Counted from the first letter of the stretch, positions 34,837-43,777 are shown. The stretch: 53,010 nt of DNA from Aurantimonas coralicida (GCA_011050685.1 DRFF01000066.1:1-53010); one strand, 5' to 3'. Made by a program: numbers and translations. The notes: generated from the letters alone by a model not told the origin.

Positions 34837-37146
34837 ATGAGCTGTTGTGGTGGGGCGCTGGCCACGAGCCTCGCGCTCGAAACCTTGGATCCGGCCAGCG
34901 CGCTGCGGGCCGAGGAACTGATGCGGTCGGGACGCGCCAACCAAGACGGCACGGTCCAGTATGTCTTCTCGGTTCCGGACATTTCCTGCGGCCGCTGCAT
35001 GGCCACGATCGAAACGGCGCTGGCGCCGCTCGACGGCGTCGTCTCGGCGCGCGTCAATTTGACGATGCGCCGGGTGACCGTGGTTCTCGATGCCGCCGAC
35101 CGTTCGCCACTCGTCATCAGTGATGCCCTGGAGCGCCTTGGCTATGGCGCGACGCCGGTCGACATCGGCGATCTGGACGACCTTGGCCGCCAGCGGGAAT
35201 CGGCCGGCCTGCTCAAGGCGTTGGCCGTCGCCGGCTTCGCGGCCGGCAACATCATGCTCCTGTCGGTGTCGGTCTGGTCCGGCGCCGACGCCGCGACGCG
35301 CGACCTGTTCCATCTGGTCTCGGCGCTGATCGCCTTGCCGACGGTCGCCTATTCCGGCCAGGTCTTCTTCCGTTCCGCCTTCGGCGCGCTCAGGGCCGGG
35401 CGTCTCAACATGGACGTTCCGATCTCGCTCGCCGTGGTGCTGGCGCTCGCCATGAGCGTCTTCGAGAGCATGACAGGGGGAGAAGAGGCCTATTTCGACG
35501 CGGCGGTGACGCTGCTCTTCTTCCTGCTGATCGGCCGCTATCTCGACCAGCGCATGCGCGAACGCGCGCGAACCGCCGTCATCGGTCTCAGCCGTCTGGC
35601 GGTGAAGGGGGCGAGCCGGGTCGAAGACGGCGAGCTCTCCTACGTGCCGCTCGACGAGGTCCGGCCGGGCATGATCCTGCGTGTCGCCGCCGGCGAGCGG
35701 GTTCCCGTCGACGGCGTGGTGGTGCGGGGGACGAGCGATCTCGACCGCTCCCTCGTCACCGGCGAGAGCGCGCCGTTTGCCGCGTCCGGCGGCGACCGGG
35801 TCGAGGCGGGGACGCTGAACCTGTCCGGTTCGATCGACATCGAGGCGCTGGCGACGGCGGAACACTCCTTCCTCGCCGACATCATCCGAATGATGGAAGC
35901 CGCGGAGAACGGGCGCGGAAGCTATGTGCGCGTCGCCGATCGCATGGCGCGGATCTATGCGCCGGCGGTCCATATCCTGGCCGCCGTCACCTTCGTCGGC
36001 TGGCTGGTAGCGACGGGCGGCGACTGGTACGCCGCCACTTACGCCGCCATCGCCGTCCTGATCATCACCTGTCCCTGCGCGCTCGGACTGGCGGTTCCCG
36101 TCGTTCACGTCATCGGCGCGGCGCGGCTGTTCGAGAACGGCATCCTGATGAAGGACGGCTCGGCGCTGGAGCGCCTTGCCGAGGCCGACCACGTGGTCTT
36201 CGACAAGACCGGAACGCTGACGACCGGAGTCCCCCGCGTCACGTCTTCGGATGTCGAGGGCGACGCGGCGGCGGCTGCGCGGGCGCTCGCCGCCCATTCG
36301 ACGCACCCGGCCTCCAGGGCGATCCTGGCTTTTCTCCCCGCCGCATCCGCTGGAGCGCTCACGGCAGTTCACGAGGTGCCGGGCTGCGGCGTGGAGGGCG
36401 AACTCGGCGGTCGCCGCGCCCGTCTCGGGCGCTCCGATTGGGTCGGCGCCATCGCATCCGGTGCGGGAGGGTCCGGGGCGCGGGCCGGCGGCGTCACCTT
36501 CGCGCTGGAGCGCGGTCGTCTGTTCGGCTTCCAGCTGGCGGAGACGCTGCGCGGCGACGCCGCGGCGGCGATCGACGACCTGAAGCAGGACGGCCTGGCT
36601 GTGGAGGTCCTCTCGGGCGACGCGGCTGCCCCCGTCGCCCGGATCGCCGGCGAACTCGGCGTCGCGGCAATGGCGTCGGGCCAGACGCCGGGCATGAAGA
36701 TCGCGCATTTGCGTGGCTTGCAGGCCGGCGGCGCCAAGGTTCTGATGGTCGGCGACGGCCTCAACGACGCGCCGAGCCTGGCGGCCGGCGACGTGTCGAT
36801 GGCGCCGGCGTCCGCCTGCGACGCCGGGCGGCTGGTCGCCGACTTCGTCTTCACGCGGGACAGCCTTTTGGCCGTGCCCTTCGCCCACCGGGTCGCGGTC
36901 AAGGCCCGGCGACTGGTGCAACAGAACTTCGCATTGGCGATTCTTTACAACTGCATCGCCGTTCCGCTGGCGATGGCCGGCTATATCACGCCGCTTGTCG
37001 CCGCCATCGCCATGTCCTCGTCCTCGATCGTCGTTGTCGCCAACTCCCTGCGCCTGGCCCGCGGCGGCAAGATGGGACGGCGGACCCAGGGCGCTTTCGC
37101 GCCGCGGTCACGGCCCCCGCAGCTCGTCGGGGAGGGCGTGGCATGA
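34837..37146 (+). CDS. fixI: Copper-translocating P-type ATPase of cbb3 assembly (FixI/CcoI)
   Basis: A 769-residue P1B-type ATPase. The N-terminal heavy-metal domain has SCGRC (Cys51, Cys54). The membrane CPC motif is at about 412-414 (TCPCALG). The phosphorylated aspartate is in DKTGTLTTG near 455, and the hinge is VGDGLNDAPSLAAGD. Members export copper slowly to supply the CuB site of cbb3 oxidase rather than for resistance. The start is the ATG at 34837 (MSCCGGALA), far inside a longer open frame. The stop overlaps the ccoS ATG. Confidence 0.95.
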   Translation: MSCCGGALATSLALETLDPASALRAEELMRSGRANQDGTVQYVFSVPDISCGRCMATIETALAPLDGVVSARVNLTMRRVTVVLDAADRSPLVISDALERLGYGATPVDIGDLDDLGRQRESAGLLKALAVAGFAAGNIMLLSVSVWSGADAATRDLFHLVSALIALPTVAYSGQVFFRSAFGALRAGRLNMDVPISLAVVLALAMSVFESMTGGEEAYFDAAVTLLFFLLIGRYLDQRMRERARTAVIGLSRLAVKGASRVEDGELSYVPLDEVRPGMILRVAAGERVPVDGVVVRGTSDLDRSLVTGESAPFAASGGDRVEAGTLNLSGSIDIEALATAEHSFLADIIRMMEAAENGRGSYVRVADRMARIYAPAVHILAAVTFVGWLVATGGDWYAATYAAIAVLIITCPCALGLAVPVVHVIGAARLFENGILMKDGSALERLAEADHVVFDKTGTLTTGVPRVTSSDVEGDAAAAARALAAHSTHPASRAILAFLPAASAGALTAVHEVPGCGVEGELGGRRARLGRSDWVGAIASGAGGSGARAGGVTFALERGRLFGFQLAETLRGDAAAAIDDLKQDGLAVEVLSGDAAAPVARIAGELGVAAMASGQTPGMKIAHLRGLQAGGAKVLMVGDGLNDAPSLAAGDVSMAPASACDAGRLVADFVFTRDSLLAVPFAHRVAVKARRLVQQNFALAILYNCIAVPLAMAGYITPLVAAIAMSSSSIVVVANSLRLARGGKMGRRTQGAFAPRSRPPQLVGEGVA

Positions 37147-37292
37147 ACGTCCTGATCTACCTCTTGCCGGTCGCGCTCGGGCTCGGGATGCTCGGCCTCG
37201 CCGCGTTCCTGTGGAGCCTGAAAAGCGGCCAGTACGACGATCTCGACGGCGCCGCCGAACGGATTCTTCTGGACGACGACGAAGCCGACTGA
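37143..37292 (+). CDS. ccoS: cbb3-type cytochrome oxidase assembly protein CcoS
   Basis: A 49-residue protein: MNVLIYLLPVALGLGMLGLA, one membrane helix, then FLWSLKSGQYDDLDGAAERI and an acidic end. The WSLKSGQYDDLDG stretch is the invariant CcoS signature. It is needed for cofactor insertion into cbb3 oxidase. The ATG overlaps the fixI stop (ATGA). It is the last gene of the assembly operon. Confidence 0.95.
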   Translation: MNVLIYLLPVALGLGMLGLAAFLWSLKSGQYDDLDGAAERILLDDDEAD

Positions 37293-37363
37293 GACCTGAT
37301 CCCGGCGCGCGTCGGGCCCTCCCGAGCGGCAACAGCCATTTCCGCCCCTTGTTTCCAAAGAGA

Positions 37364-37387
37364 TTATGGCCATAATTATAGCCATAA
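37364..37387 (+). promoter_or_regulatory. Inverted repeat upstream of the vapBC-type pair, probable autoregulatory operator
   Basis: TTATGGC (37364-37370) and GCCATAA (37381-37387) form perfect arms around an AT-rich ten-base spacer, 15 bases before the antitoxin ATG. Antitoxins of this class bind such palindromes to repress their operon. The AT-richness stands out against the GC-rich surroundings. Confidence 0.65.
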
Positions 37388-37402
37388 TAACGAGGTGCTT
37401 CC

Positions 37403-37630
37403 ATGGACGTGACGGTCGCTGAGATGAAGGCCAACCTGTCAGGTGTTCTGCGCAAGGCCGCCGCCGGCGCGGAGGTGCAGGTGACCCGGCATGGCAAGCC
37501 GTATGTCCGTCTCGGACCGGCCCGGCCGGAACGGCCGACATTGCCTCGCGTCGGTGCCTTCGATGGCCAGTTTCAAGTTCCGGATAACTGGGACGATATC
37601 GCGACCGGATTCGAGCCGTACATGGAATGA
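37403..37630 (+). CDS. Phd/YefM-type antitoxin (VapB partner)
   Basis: A 75-residue protein starting MDVTVAEMKANLSGVLRKAA, with the Phd/YefM-fold core VQVTRHGKPYVRLGP. The C-terminal part, which would wrap the toxin, contains DNWDDI and ends EPYME. It overlaps the toxin start by four bases (ATGA). Phd-type antitoxins paired with PIN toxins are common in alphaproteobacteria. It is likely autoregulated through the palindrome just upstream. Confidence 0.9.
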   Translation: MDVTVAEMKANLSGVLRKAAAGAEVQVTRHGKPYVRLGPARPERPTLPRVGAFDGQFQVPDNWDDIATGFEPYME

Positions 37631-38004
37631 CGGTGGACGCATATCTGCTCGATTCGCACGTGCTGCTATGGGCGCTCTACGAAAGCGCCAAGCTGCCCGA
37701 GCGCTATCGGACGGTTCTTGCCGGGAGCGCCCAGACATTCATCAGCGCCGCGACCGTCTGGGAAGTGGAGATCAAGAAGAAGAACGGCGCGCTTCCCGTG
37801 CCGGACAAGATCTGGGAACAGTGCGCGCAAACCGGCCACCAATTCCTGCCGATCGAGACGGCGCACGCGCGCGCGGCCGCCATGCTTCCGCTCCACCATC
37901 GCGATCCCTTCGACCGTATGCTGATCGCCCAGGCCCGGCTCGAAAGGCTGACGATCCTGACGGTCGACCGCGACTTCGCCAAATACGACGTGTCGCTCGC
38001 CTGA
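37627..38004 (+). CDS. vapC: PIN-domain toxin (VapC family)
   Basis: A 125-residue PIN-domain ribonuclease. Acidic metal ligands are placed as expected: Asp in YLLDSHVLLWAL near residue 9, Glu in ATVWEVEIKKKNG near 44, Asp in HHRDPFDRMLIAQA near 93-97 and Asp in LTVDRDF near 116. The family cleaves tRNA or rRNA at defined sites. It is translationally coupled to its antitoxin. The pair lies just downstream of ccoS; no mobile-element ends were found around it. Confidence 0.92.
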   Translation: MTVDAYLLDSHVLLWALYESAKLPERYRTVLAGSAQTFISAATVWEVEIKKKNGALPVPDKIWEQCAQTGHQFLPIETAHARAAAMLPLHHRDPFDRMLIAQARLERLTILTVDRDFAKYDVSLA

Positions 38005-38025
38005 CGTGATTCCCGGCGCGCCGGA

Positions 38026-39543
38026 TCAACCGGAAGCGATATTCTCGCCGGGAGTCCCCTGGCCGCCCCGCCGGCTCGCCGCCCAGACGATCAGCGGAAT
38101 GCACCAGATCGCGATGGTGAAGATGCCGAGGCCGGCGGCGATCGGCCGTTCGAAGAAGGCGAGAAAACTGCCGTCCGCCTTGATCATCGAGGTAATGAAG
38201 TTCTGCTCCAGCATGGGGCCCAGAACCAGACCGAGGATTGCCGGGGCGATCGGAATGTCGTTTTCCTCCATGAGAAAGCCGATGACGCCGAAGATCAGCA
38301 TCAAGATGACGCCGAAGATCGAGTTGTTGATCGCGAACGAACCGACGATGCAGAACATCAGAATGATCGGCATCAGGACCCGGGTCGGGATCGACAGGAT
38401 CGTCCCGGCCGCCTTGATCGCCACCCAGCCGAGCGGCAGCATGATGAGGTTGGCCAGGAAAAATACGATGAACACCGCATAGATCATCTGCGGGTTGGTG
38501 ATGAAGACCGTCGGTCCCGGATTGATCCCCTTCACGTAGAGGACTCCGATGACGATGGCGGTGATCGAGTCGCCGGGAATGCCGAAGACGAGCGCCGGTA
38601 TCCAGGCGCCGCTGACCGCGCCGTTATTGGAGGCGCCGGCCTCGACGAGCCCCTCCACATGGCCGGTGCCGAATTTGTCCTTTTGCTTCGAAAACCGCTT
38701 GCTGATCGCATAGGAGATCCAGGCGGCGATGTCGGCGCCGGCCCCCGGCAGTGCGCCGATGGCGGTGCCGACCATGCTGCCGCGCACCACCTGCACCGGA
38801 TAGCGGCGAAGGTTGATCCACTGGCCGCGAAAGATGCCGGGCTGCCCAGGCCGTTCGATCCGCGGGCGTTCCTGGCGCGCGACGACCGAGCGCAGCACCT
38901 CCGACACCGCGAACAGGCCGATCATCGCCGGAATGAACTGAACCCCTGCCAAAAGATCGACGATGCCGAAGGTGTAGCGTGGTTCGCCGGCCGGATTGTC
39001 GATGCCGACCGTCGCGGCGAACAGGCCGATGAGCAGCGAGATCAGACCGCGTGGAACGGAACCCGGCGAAACGAAGATCGCGCAGGACAGGCCGAGCACG
39101 ACCAGCCAGAAATACTCGAAGGACGAGAATTTCAGCGCGATTTCCGCCAGCGCCGGCGAGGCGGTGACGAGAACGATCGTGCCGAAGATGCCGCCGATTG
39201 CCGAGAACACCAGCGCCGCGCCCAGGGCTTCTTCCGACCGGCCTTGGCGGGTCATCCGGTAGGCATCCTCGACATAGGCCGCACTGGCCGGCGTTCCGGG
39301 CATCCGCAGGAGAGCCCCCGGAATGTCGCCGGCGAAGATCGCCATCGCCGTCGCGGTGACGATCGCCGCGATCGCCGGAACCGGGTCCATGAAGAAGGTG
39401 ACCGGCACGAGCAACGCCGTCGCCATGGTCGCGGTCAGCCCCGGAATGGCGCCGACGAACATGCCGAAGCAGGCCGAGCCGAGGACGACCAGAAGCACAT
39501 AGGGCTGGAAGACGAGGGCGAAGGCCTCGGCGACGACGGACAT
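38026..39543 (-). CDS. tctA: Tripartite tricarboxylate transporter large permease TctA
   Basis: A 505-residue permease with about 12 membrane spans. It shows FVGAIPGLTATMATALLVP, the LLRMPGTPASAAYVEDAY motif and the central GALPGAGADIAAWISYAISKRF and GIPGDSITAIVIGVLYVKG segments (motifs split here for length), all hallmarks of TctA. With TctB and the binding protein TctC it imports tricarboxylates or related carboxylates using an ion gradient. The ATG at 39543 follows the tctB stop by five bases. It is the last gene of tctCBA. Confidence 0.94.
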   Translation of the reverse strand: MSVVAEAFALVFQPYVLLVVLGSACFGMFVGAIPGLTATMATALLVPVTFFMDPVPAIAAIVTATAMAIFAGDIPGALLRMPGTPASAAYVEDAYRMTRQGRSEEALGAALVFSAIGGIFGTIVLVTASPALAEIALKFSSFEYFWLVVLGLSCAIFVSPGSVPRGLISLLIGLFAATVGIDNPAGEPRYTFGIVDLLAGVQFIPAMIGLFAVSEVLRSVVARQERPRIERPGQPGIFRGQWINLRRYPVQVVRGSMVGTAIGALPGAGADIAAWISYAISKRFSKQKDKFGTGHVEGLVEAGASNNGAVSGAWIPALVFGIPGDSITAIVIGVLYVKGINPGPTVFITNPQMIYAVFIVFFLANLIMLPLGWVAIKAAGTILSIPTRVLMPIILMFCIVGSFAINNSIFGVILMLIFGVIGFLMEENDIPIAPAILGLVLGPMLEQNFITSMIKADGSFLAFFERPIAAGLGIFTIAIWCIPLIVWAASRRGGQGTPGENIASG

Positions 39544-39548
39544 AGACC

Positions 39549-40022
39549 CTACCAGAGAAAGCCGAGAAAGGCGTTGCGCGGAAGCGGCACCAGCAAGAGC
39601 CGCCCGAAGGCCTGTTGAACGATGACGGCCGCCACGATCGAGACGAGGATCGCCGTCAGCGGCTTGACGCGGAGCGTCAGCATCAGCGCGGCCATCACGA
39701 AGACCGCCATCGGCACGAAGCCAATCAGGTCGGAGAACAGGATGTAGAAGACGATCAGCGCGAGCGAGACGGCAAGACCGATGACGGATGCGGGCGAGCG
39801 TGCCCAATCGGCGATGACGAAGGCGGGCCGCCGCGCACCGGCCGCCACGCTGCGCGCGGTCATGTATACACCGAGCCCGAAGGTCAGGAGAGCGATCGTC
39901 TTGGGCATCGTCGCGGCGCCATAGGCCTGGCCGGGAATCGCCGAGAATTGCGTCGCCGAGAGGAAAATCGCGATCGCGCCGGCCAGAAGCAGGACGCCGA
40001 GGGTGAGATCATTGAGCTTCAT
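39549..40022 (-). CDS. tctB: Tripartite tricarboxylate transporter small permease TctB
   Basis: A 157-residue membrane protein with four predicted helices, starting MKLNDLTLGVLLLAGAIAIF. This is the typical TctB pattern, including the AATMPKTIALL segment after the first helix. It is the poorly conserved small permease partner of TctA. It lies between tctC and tctA in the same direction; a stable hairpin separates it from tctC. Confidence 0.9.
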   Translation of the reverse strand: MKLNDLTLGVLLLAGAIAIFLSATQFSAIPGQAYGAATMPKTIALLTFGLGVYMTARSVAAGARRPAFVIADWARSPASVIGLAVSLALIVFYILFSDLIGFVPMAVFVMAALMLTLRVKPLTAILVSIVAAVIVQQAFGRLLLVPLPRNAFLGFLW

Positions 40023-40092
40023 CGACGCGCTCTTTTGGACCGGGAGCGGCCGGCGTGGCGGATCGCACACCGCGCGCCGGCGACAGGGGAAA

Positions 40093-40116
40093 GCGCCCGG
40101 CCTCGCGGCCGGACGC
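40093..40116 (-). promoter_or_regulatory. Hairpin in the tctC-tctB gap
   Basis: CCGGCC-TCGC-GGCCGG with flanking GCG/CGC pairs forms a strong stem, followed on the minus strand by CGCTTTCCCC. It may cap the tctC message or cause partial termination, so that the binding protein is made in excess over the permeases, as is common in such operons (inference). Confidence 0.5.
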
Positions 40117-40128
40117 ATCTTGGTCGTC

Positions 40129-41115
40129 TTAGTTCTTCGCCAAGCCGGCCTCTGTCATCACCTCGCCGAGGCTGGCGTCGTCGTCGGCGACGATCTTCGT
40201 CGCCTCATCGCCCCCCGCCCAGCGCACGCCGAACCCGCGGTCCTTCATGAAGCTCTGGTATTGGTCGCTGTTATAGGCTTTTTCGATGGCGCCGGTCAGC
40301 TTGGTCTTGACGTCGTCCGGCAGGCCCTTCGGCGCGGCGACCGAGCGCCAGACCGCCAGTGTCCAGTCGGAATCGACGCCTTCCTTGAGCGTCGGTACGT
40401 CGGGGAACATTGCCTGGCGTTCGGCGGACATGGATGCCAGCGGCCGGACCCGACCCGCCTCGATCATCGCGCGGCCCTCGGCGAGCGACGACGGTACGAT
40501 GTCGACACCGCCAGCCACCATGTCGGTAATTCCTGGAGACGCGCCCTGACTCGGAACCCAGGTCACCTGATCCGGCGGCAGATCCTCCGACAACAGCCAG
40601 CCGGCGAGACCAAGATGCCAAATGCCGCCTTGTCCGGTGCCGGACGCCTTGAAGGTGCCCTTCGGCTGCGACTTGATGGCGTCGCGCAGCTGCTCGAGCG
40701 ACTCGTATTCGGAATCAGCCGAGACCATCACACCGCCCGGATCGGCATTGACCAGGGCGAGGATGTCGAAATCCGCGTAGGTGAGGTCGGTGAGGCCCTG
40801 CCAATGCATCATGTCGATTTCGATCGTCATGATGCCCAGCGTGTAGCCGTCCGGCTCGGCATTGGCGATGGCGCTATGGCCGACGACGCCGGAGCCGCCG
40901 GTGCGGTTCACCACATTCACCGGCACGCCCAGTTCTTCCTGCAGCAGCGATGCGAGGATGCGGCCGACCGCGTCGGTGCCGCCGCCCGCGCCCCAAGGTA
41001 CAATCATCTGGATCGGCCGCTCGGGATAGGCCGATTGCGCCGAAGCGACGCCGATGCCGAGAACGCTCGATGTCATAAGCGCTGCGGCAATTGTGATAAT
41101 GGAACGTCTGCGCAT
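40129..41115 (-). CDS. tctC: Tripartite tricarboxylate transporter substrate-binding protein (TctC/Bug family)
   Basis: A 328-residue periplasmic binding protein. The signal peptide starts MRRRSIITIAAALM and probably ends at ASA before QSAYPERP. The mature start YPERPIQMIVPWGAGGGTDAVGR (in parts) is the standard Bug/TctC N-terminus. GGGAGGAAAC precedes the ATG at 41115. It captures the carboxylate for TctAB. It is the first gene of the operon. Confidence 0.94.
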   Translation of the reverse strand: MRRRSIITIAAALMTSSVLGIGVASAQSAYPERPIQMIVPWGAGGGTDAVGRILASLLQEELGVPVNVVNRTGGSGVVGHSAIANAEPDGYTLGIMTIEIDMMHWQGLTDLTYADFDILALVNADPGGVMVSADSEYESLEQLRDAIKSQPKGTFKASGTGQGGIWHLGLAGWLLSEDLPPDQVTWVPSQGASPGITDMVAGGVDIVPSSLAEGRAMIEAGRVRPLASMSAERQAMFPDVPTLKEGVDSDWTLAVWRSVAAPKGLPDDVKTKLTGAIEKAYNSDQYQSFMKDRGFGVRWAGGDEATKIVADDDASLGEVMTEAGLAKN

Positions 41116-41513
41116 GTTTCCTCCCAGATGGCTTGCTCGCAAAAGTGCGACGCGAAGACCAGCGACCGCCGGACTGCATCTCGGTGCCGCGCCAGCGATC
41201 ATGCGATCTCGTCTCCCAGGCTGACTATCAAACGCGCTAAGCGGCGTGTCAATGTATACTTTGTCAGGCACGTGCCCACGACGCCGGAGCACGCGTGTCT
41301 TACGAACCGCGACTGGAGAACCAAAAATCGACAACCCAGAGCGCGGTATTCTAGGCTGGCGGCAGGGGCACATGTTGAATTCAGTGAATGTCGTCGGGGT
41401 AGCCGTTTGCACGGTCGCCGGAAGCGCGGCAGAGACGGCTTGCGGCATGATGATACCGGCGCGACCGCGTCGGTATCGACGCGCGGGTAGCGAAATCGAA
41501 CGGAGACGATCAG
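41116..41513. other. Intergenic region between tctC and the HAD-FGGY operon
   Basis: A 398-base divergent promoter region. It holds a candidate sigma-70 promoter for tctCBA (41224-41252, listed separately) and, next to its -35, the palindrome GTATAC at 41254-41259 within ATGTATACTT, a possible GntR-type operator. No convincing small gene or RNA was found. Confidence 0.5.
41224..41252 (-). promoter_or_regulatory. Candidate sigma-70 promoter for tctCBA
   Basis: On the minus strand TTGACA (41247-41252) is followed after 17 bases by GATAGT (41224-41229). It would start transcription about 100 bases before tctC. The adjacent GTATAC palindrome could let a repressor block RNA polymerase. Confidence 0.45.
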
Positions 41514-42401
41514 TTGGACAAACACATCACTGGCCTGGAGGAGGTCGAAGATCATTTCGATGTCGTCGTGCTCGACCAATGGGGGGTGCTGCACGACGGT
41601 GACGCGCTTTATCCGGGCGTTCCGGAGGCGCTTGCCCGGCTGACCGACGCCGGCAAGACGATCGCGCTTCTGTCCAATTCGGGCAAGCGGGCGGCGCCGA
41701 ACCGCGAACGTCTTGCCGGCTTCGGCATTCCGGTCGAGGTGATGGAATGCATCATGACGTCCGGTGAAGCGCTTTGGCACGATCTGGCGAACGGTGTGGT
41801 GAAGGGCTTCGATCGCCTGTTCCCCGTCGCCGCGACCCCGGAGGATGCCATTGCCTGGGCCGACGGTCTCGACGGGATTTCGCTCGTCGACACACTAGCG
41901 ACGGCGGACGCGATCCTGATCATGGGCTTGCCGGACGACGCCGAGCTGTCGTCCTATCAGGAGCTTGTCGACGAGGCGCTGGCCCGTCGCGTGCCTGTCC
42001 TTTGCGCCAACCCCGATCGTGCATCGCCACGACCGGGCGGCAGACTGGTGGTGGCGCCGGGCGCCCTGGCGGCGCGTTACGAGGCGGCCGGCGGGCGCGT
42101 TATCTGGTACGGCAAGCCGCATGCACGGGTCTTCGAGGCGACGGCTCAGGCATTGGGCAATCCGAAGCAAGATCGCATTCTCATGGTCGGAGATTCGCTG
42201 CAACATGACGTGGCGGGCGCCAGTGCCGCCGGCTGGCGAACGCTTTTCGTTCGCGATGGCCTCCACGCGCAATCCCTTGCCGATAAGCGCGGCGGCGACC
42301 TGGATGCGCAAATCGAAAAGCTCGCGAGCGAGGACGGCGCGCCGCTGCCCGATTATACGATCCGGATACTGCAATGGGGTGTCGAGGATGCACGATCCTG
42401 A
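41514..42401 (+). CDS. HAD-superfamily IIA hydrolase-like protein (TIGR01459 type)
   Basis: A 295-residue HAD-fold protein. The nucleophile motif reads VVLDQWGVLHDG with Asp21. The position two residues later, normally an acid/base Asp, is Trp, as is usual in this DxWGVL family. Later motifs are LSNSGKR, WYGKPHARVFE and MVGDSLQHDVAGASAAGW. The fold suggests a phosphatase, but the missing second Asp makes activity uncertain. It starts with TTG at 41514, with CGGAG eight bases upstream, and overlaps the sugar kinase by 14 bases, so the two are coupled. Confidence 0.88.
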   Translation: MDKHITGLEEVEDHFDVVVLDQWGVLHDGDALYPGVPEALARLTDAGKTIALLSNSGKRAAPNRERLAGFGIPVEVMECIMTSGEALWHDLANGVVKGFDRLFPVAATPEDAIAWADGLDGISLVDTLATADAILIMGLPDDAELSSYQELVDEALARRVPVLCANPDRASPRPGGRLVVAPGALAARYEAAGGRVIWYGKPHARVFEATAQALGNPKQDRILMVGDSLQHDVAGASAAGWRTLFVRDGLHAQSLADKRGGDLDAQIEKLASEDGAPLPDYTIRILQWGVEDARS

Positions 42402-43719
42402 TTTTCTGGCGCTGTCGGGGCGTCTGGGGCGTGACCCGCTTTATCTTGGCCTCGACATCGGCACCTCCGGCGTGCGCAGCGCCGTTGTCGATTCCGATGG
42501 AAGCCTGGTCTCAATCGCACGCGAACCGATGCATCCGTCGAAGGGGGACGTGTCCGCCGAAACATGGTGGGAAACGGTCTCCGCCTGCCTCGATACCCAG
42601 GCGAGGGCGCTTGCGGACCAAGGCGGTTCGATGGCGTCGATCCGCGCCGCCGCAATTGACGGCACGTCCGGCACAATGGTTCTCGTGGACGACAACGCGC
42701 GGCCGGTGACGCCGGCGCTGATGTACGATTCGTCCGGTTTCGACGATGAGGCGAGCCGTATCGCGGCCTGTGCGCCGCAGGATTCGATCGTGCGCGGAAG
42801 CGGCTCGGCCCTTGCCCGCATGCTGCGGTTGCAGCATCATGACCCTGATCGGCGGGCGCGCCATCTTTGCCATCAGGCCGATTTCATTCTGGCGCGGCTA
42901 ACGGGGCGACCCGGATTGTCCGACGAGAACAATGTTCTGAAATTGGGCTACGACCTCGAGAGCGAATCCTGGCCGGACTGGTTCGCGGCCTGCGGCGCGC
43001 GGATGGACCTGCTCCCGGACGTCTTGCGCGTCGGGGCAGTGGCCGGGGCCGTCACGGAGGCAATGGCCGATCGGTTCGGCTTCGCGCGCGATCTCAGGCT
43101 CGTCGCCGGCACCACCGACAGCGTTGCCGCCTTTCTCGCGTCGGGCGCGACGGCAATCGGCGAAGCGGTGACGTCGCTCGGCACAACGCTGGCAATCAAG
43201 CTCTTGTCGGATGTGCGGGTGGACGACGCGGCGCGGGGTATCTACAGCCACCGACTCGGCGACCGGTGGCTGGCCGGCGGCGCGTCGAACACCGGCGGCG
43301 GCGCCCTGCTGCGTCACTTTTCCGCCGAGACGATCGCGGCGCTGTCCGAGCGGATCGATCCGGATCGGCCGACTGGACTCGACTATTATCCCCTCGCCAG
43401 GGCCGGCGAACGATTTCCCGTCAACGATCCCTCGCTCGCCCCGCGGCTTGAGCCGCGTCCCGACGACGATGCGGTGTTCCTGCAAGGCATGCTGGAGGCG
43501 ATCGCCCGGATCGAAGGCGAGGGCTACGCCGCCCTTACCGCGCTCGGGGCGCCGGCGCCGGCCCGCGTTCTGACCGCCGGCGGCGGCGCGCAAAACGACG
43601 CCTGGACGGCGATCCGGCGCCGGACCCTCGGCTGTCCGGTCGAGAAGGCGCCCGAAGCCGAAGCCTCGGTCGGCATGGCGCTGCTGGCGCGGCGCGGCGT
43701 GGAGCAGGTCGAAGCCTGA
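42388..43719 (+). CDS. FGGY-family carbohydrate kinase (possibly D-ribulokinase-like)
   Basis: A 443-residue FGGY kinase. The N-terminal ATPase motif is YLGLDIGTSGVRSAVVD near residues 18-34. AIDGTSGTMVLVD and the C-terminal ILTAGGG-like VLTAGGGAQNDAW near 398-410 are also present. The short length and the GTSGVR start recall the D-ribulose kinases of cyanobacteria and plants (inference) more than xylulokinase. The start at 42388 lies inside the HAD gene, 14 bases before its stop. The kinase and HAD protein probably act on the same sugar or its phosphate. No transporter or dehydrogenase for such a sugar is adjacent. Confidence 0.88.
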   Translation: MHDPDFLALSGRLGRDPLYLGLDIGTSGVRSAVVDSDGSLVSIAREPMHPSKGDVSAETWWETVSACLDTQARALADQGGSMASIRAAAIDGTSGTMVLVDDNARPVTPALMYDSSGFDDEASRIAACAPQDSIVRGSGSALARMLRLQHHDPDRRARHLCHQADFILARLTGRPGLSDENNVLKLGYDLESESWPDWFAACGARMDLLPDVLRVGAVAGAVTEAMADRFGFARDLRLVAGTTDSVAAFLASGATAIGEAVTSLGTTLAIKLLSDVRVDDAARGIYSHRLGDRWLAGGASNTGGGALLRHFSAETIAALSERIDPDRPTGLDYYPLARAGERFPVNDPSLAPRLEPRPDDDAVFLQGMLEAIARIEGEGYAALTALGAPAPARVLTAGGGAQNDAWTAIRRRTLGCPVEKAPEAEASVGMALLARRGVEQVEA

Positions 43720-43720
43720 C

Positions 43721-43738
43721 CGGCTGCGTCCGCAGCCG
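43721..43738. terminator. GC hairpin between convergent FGGY kinase and FAH-family genes
   Basis: CGGCTGC-GTCC-GCAGCCG forms a 7-bp stem just after the kinase stop. No T-run follows, so termination strength is doubtful. Confidence 0.35.
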
Positions 43739-43777
43739 TCGTTGCGGATGCCTCAGGCGTTCCGTCCAGTACGGTGA

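Noticed and set aside
34774-36921. A 715-codon open frame antisense to fixI
   Set aside because: It is a shadow of the strongly coding fixI frame with no family features.
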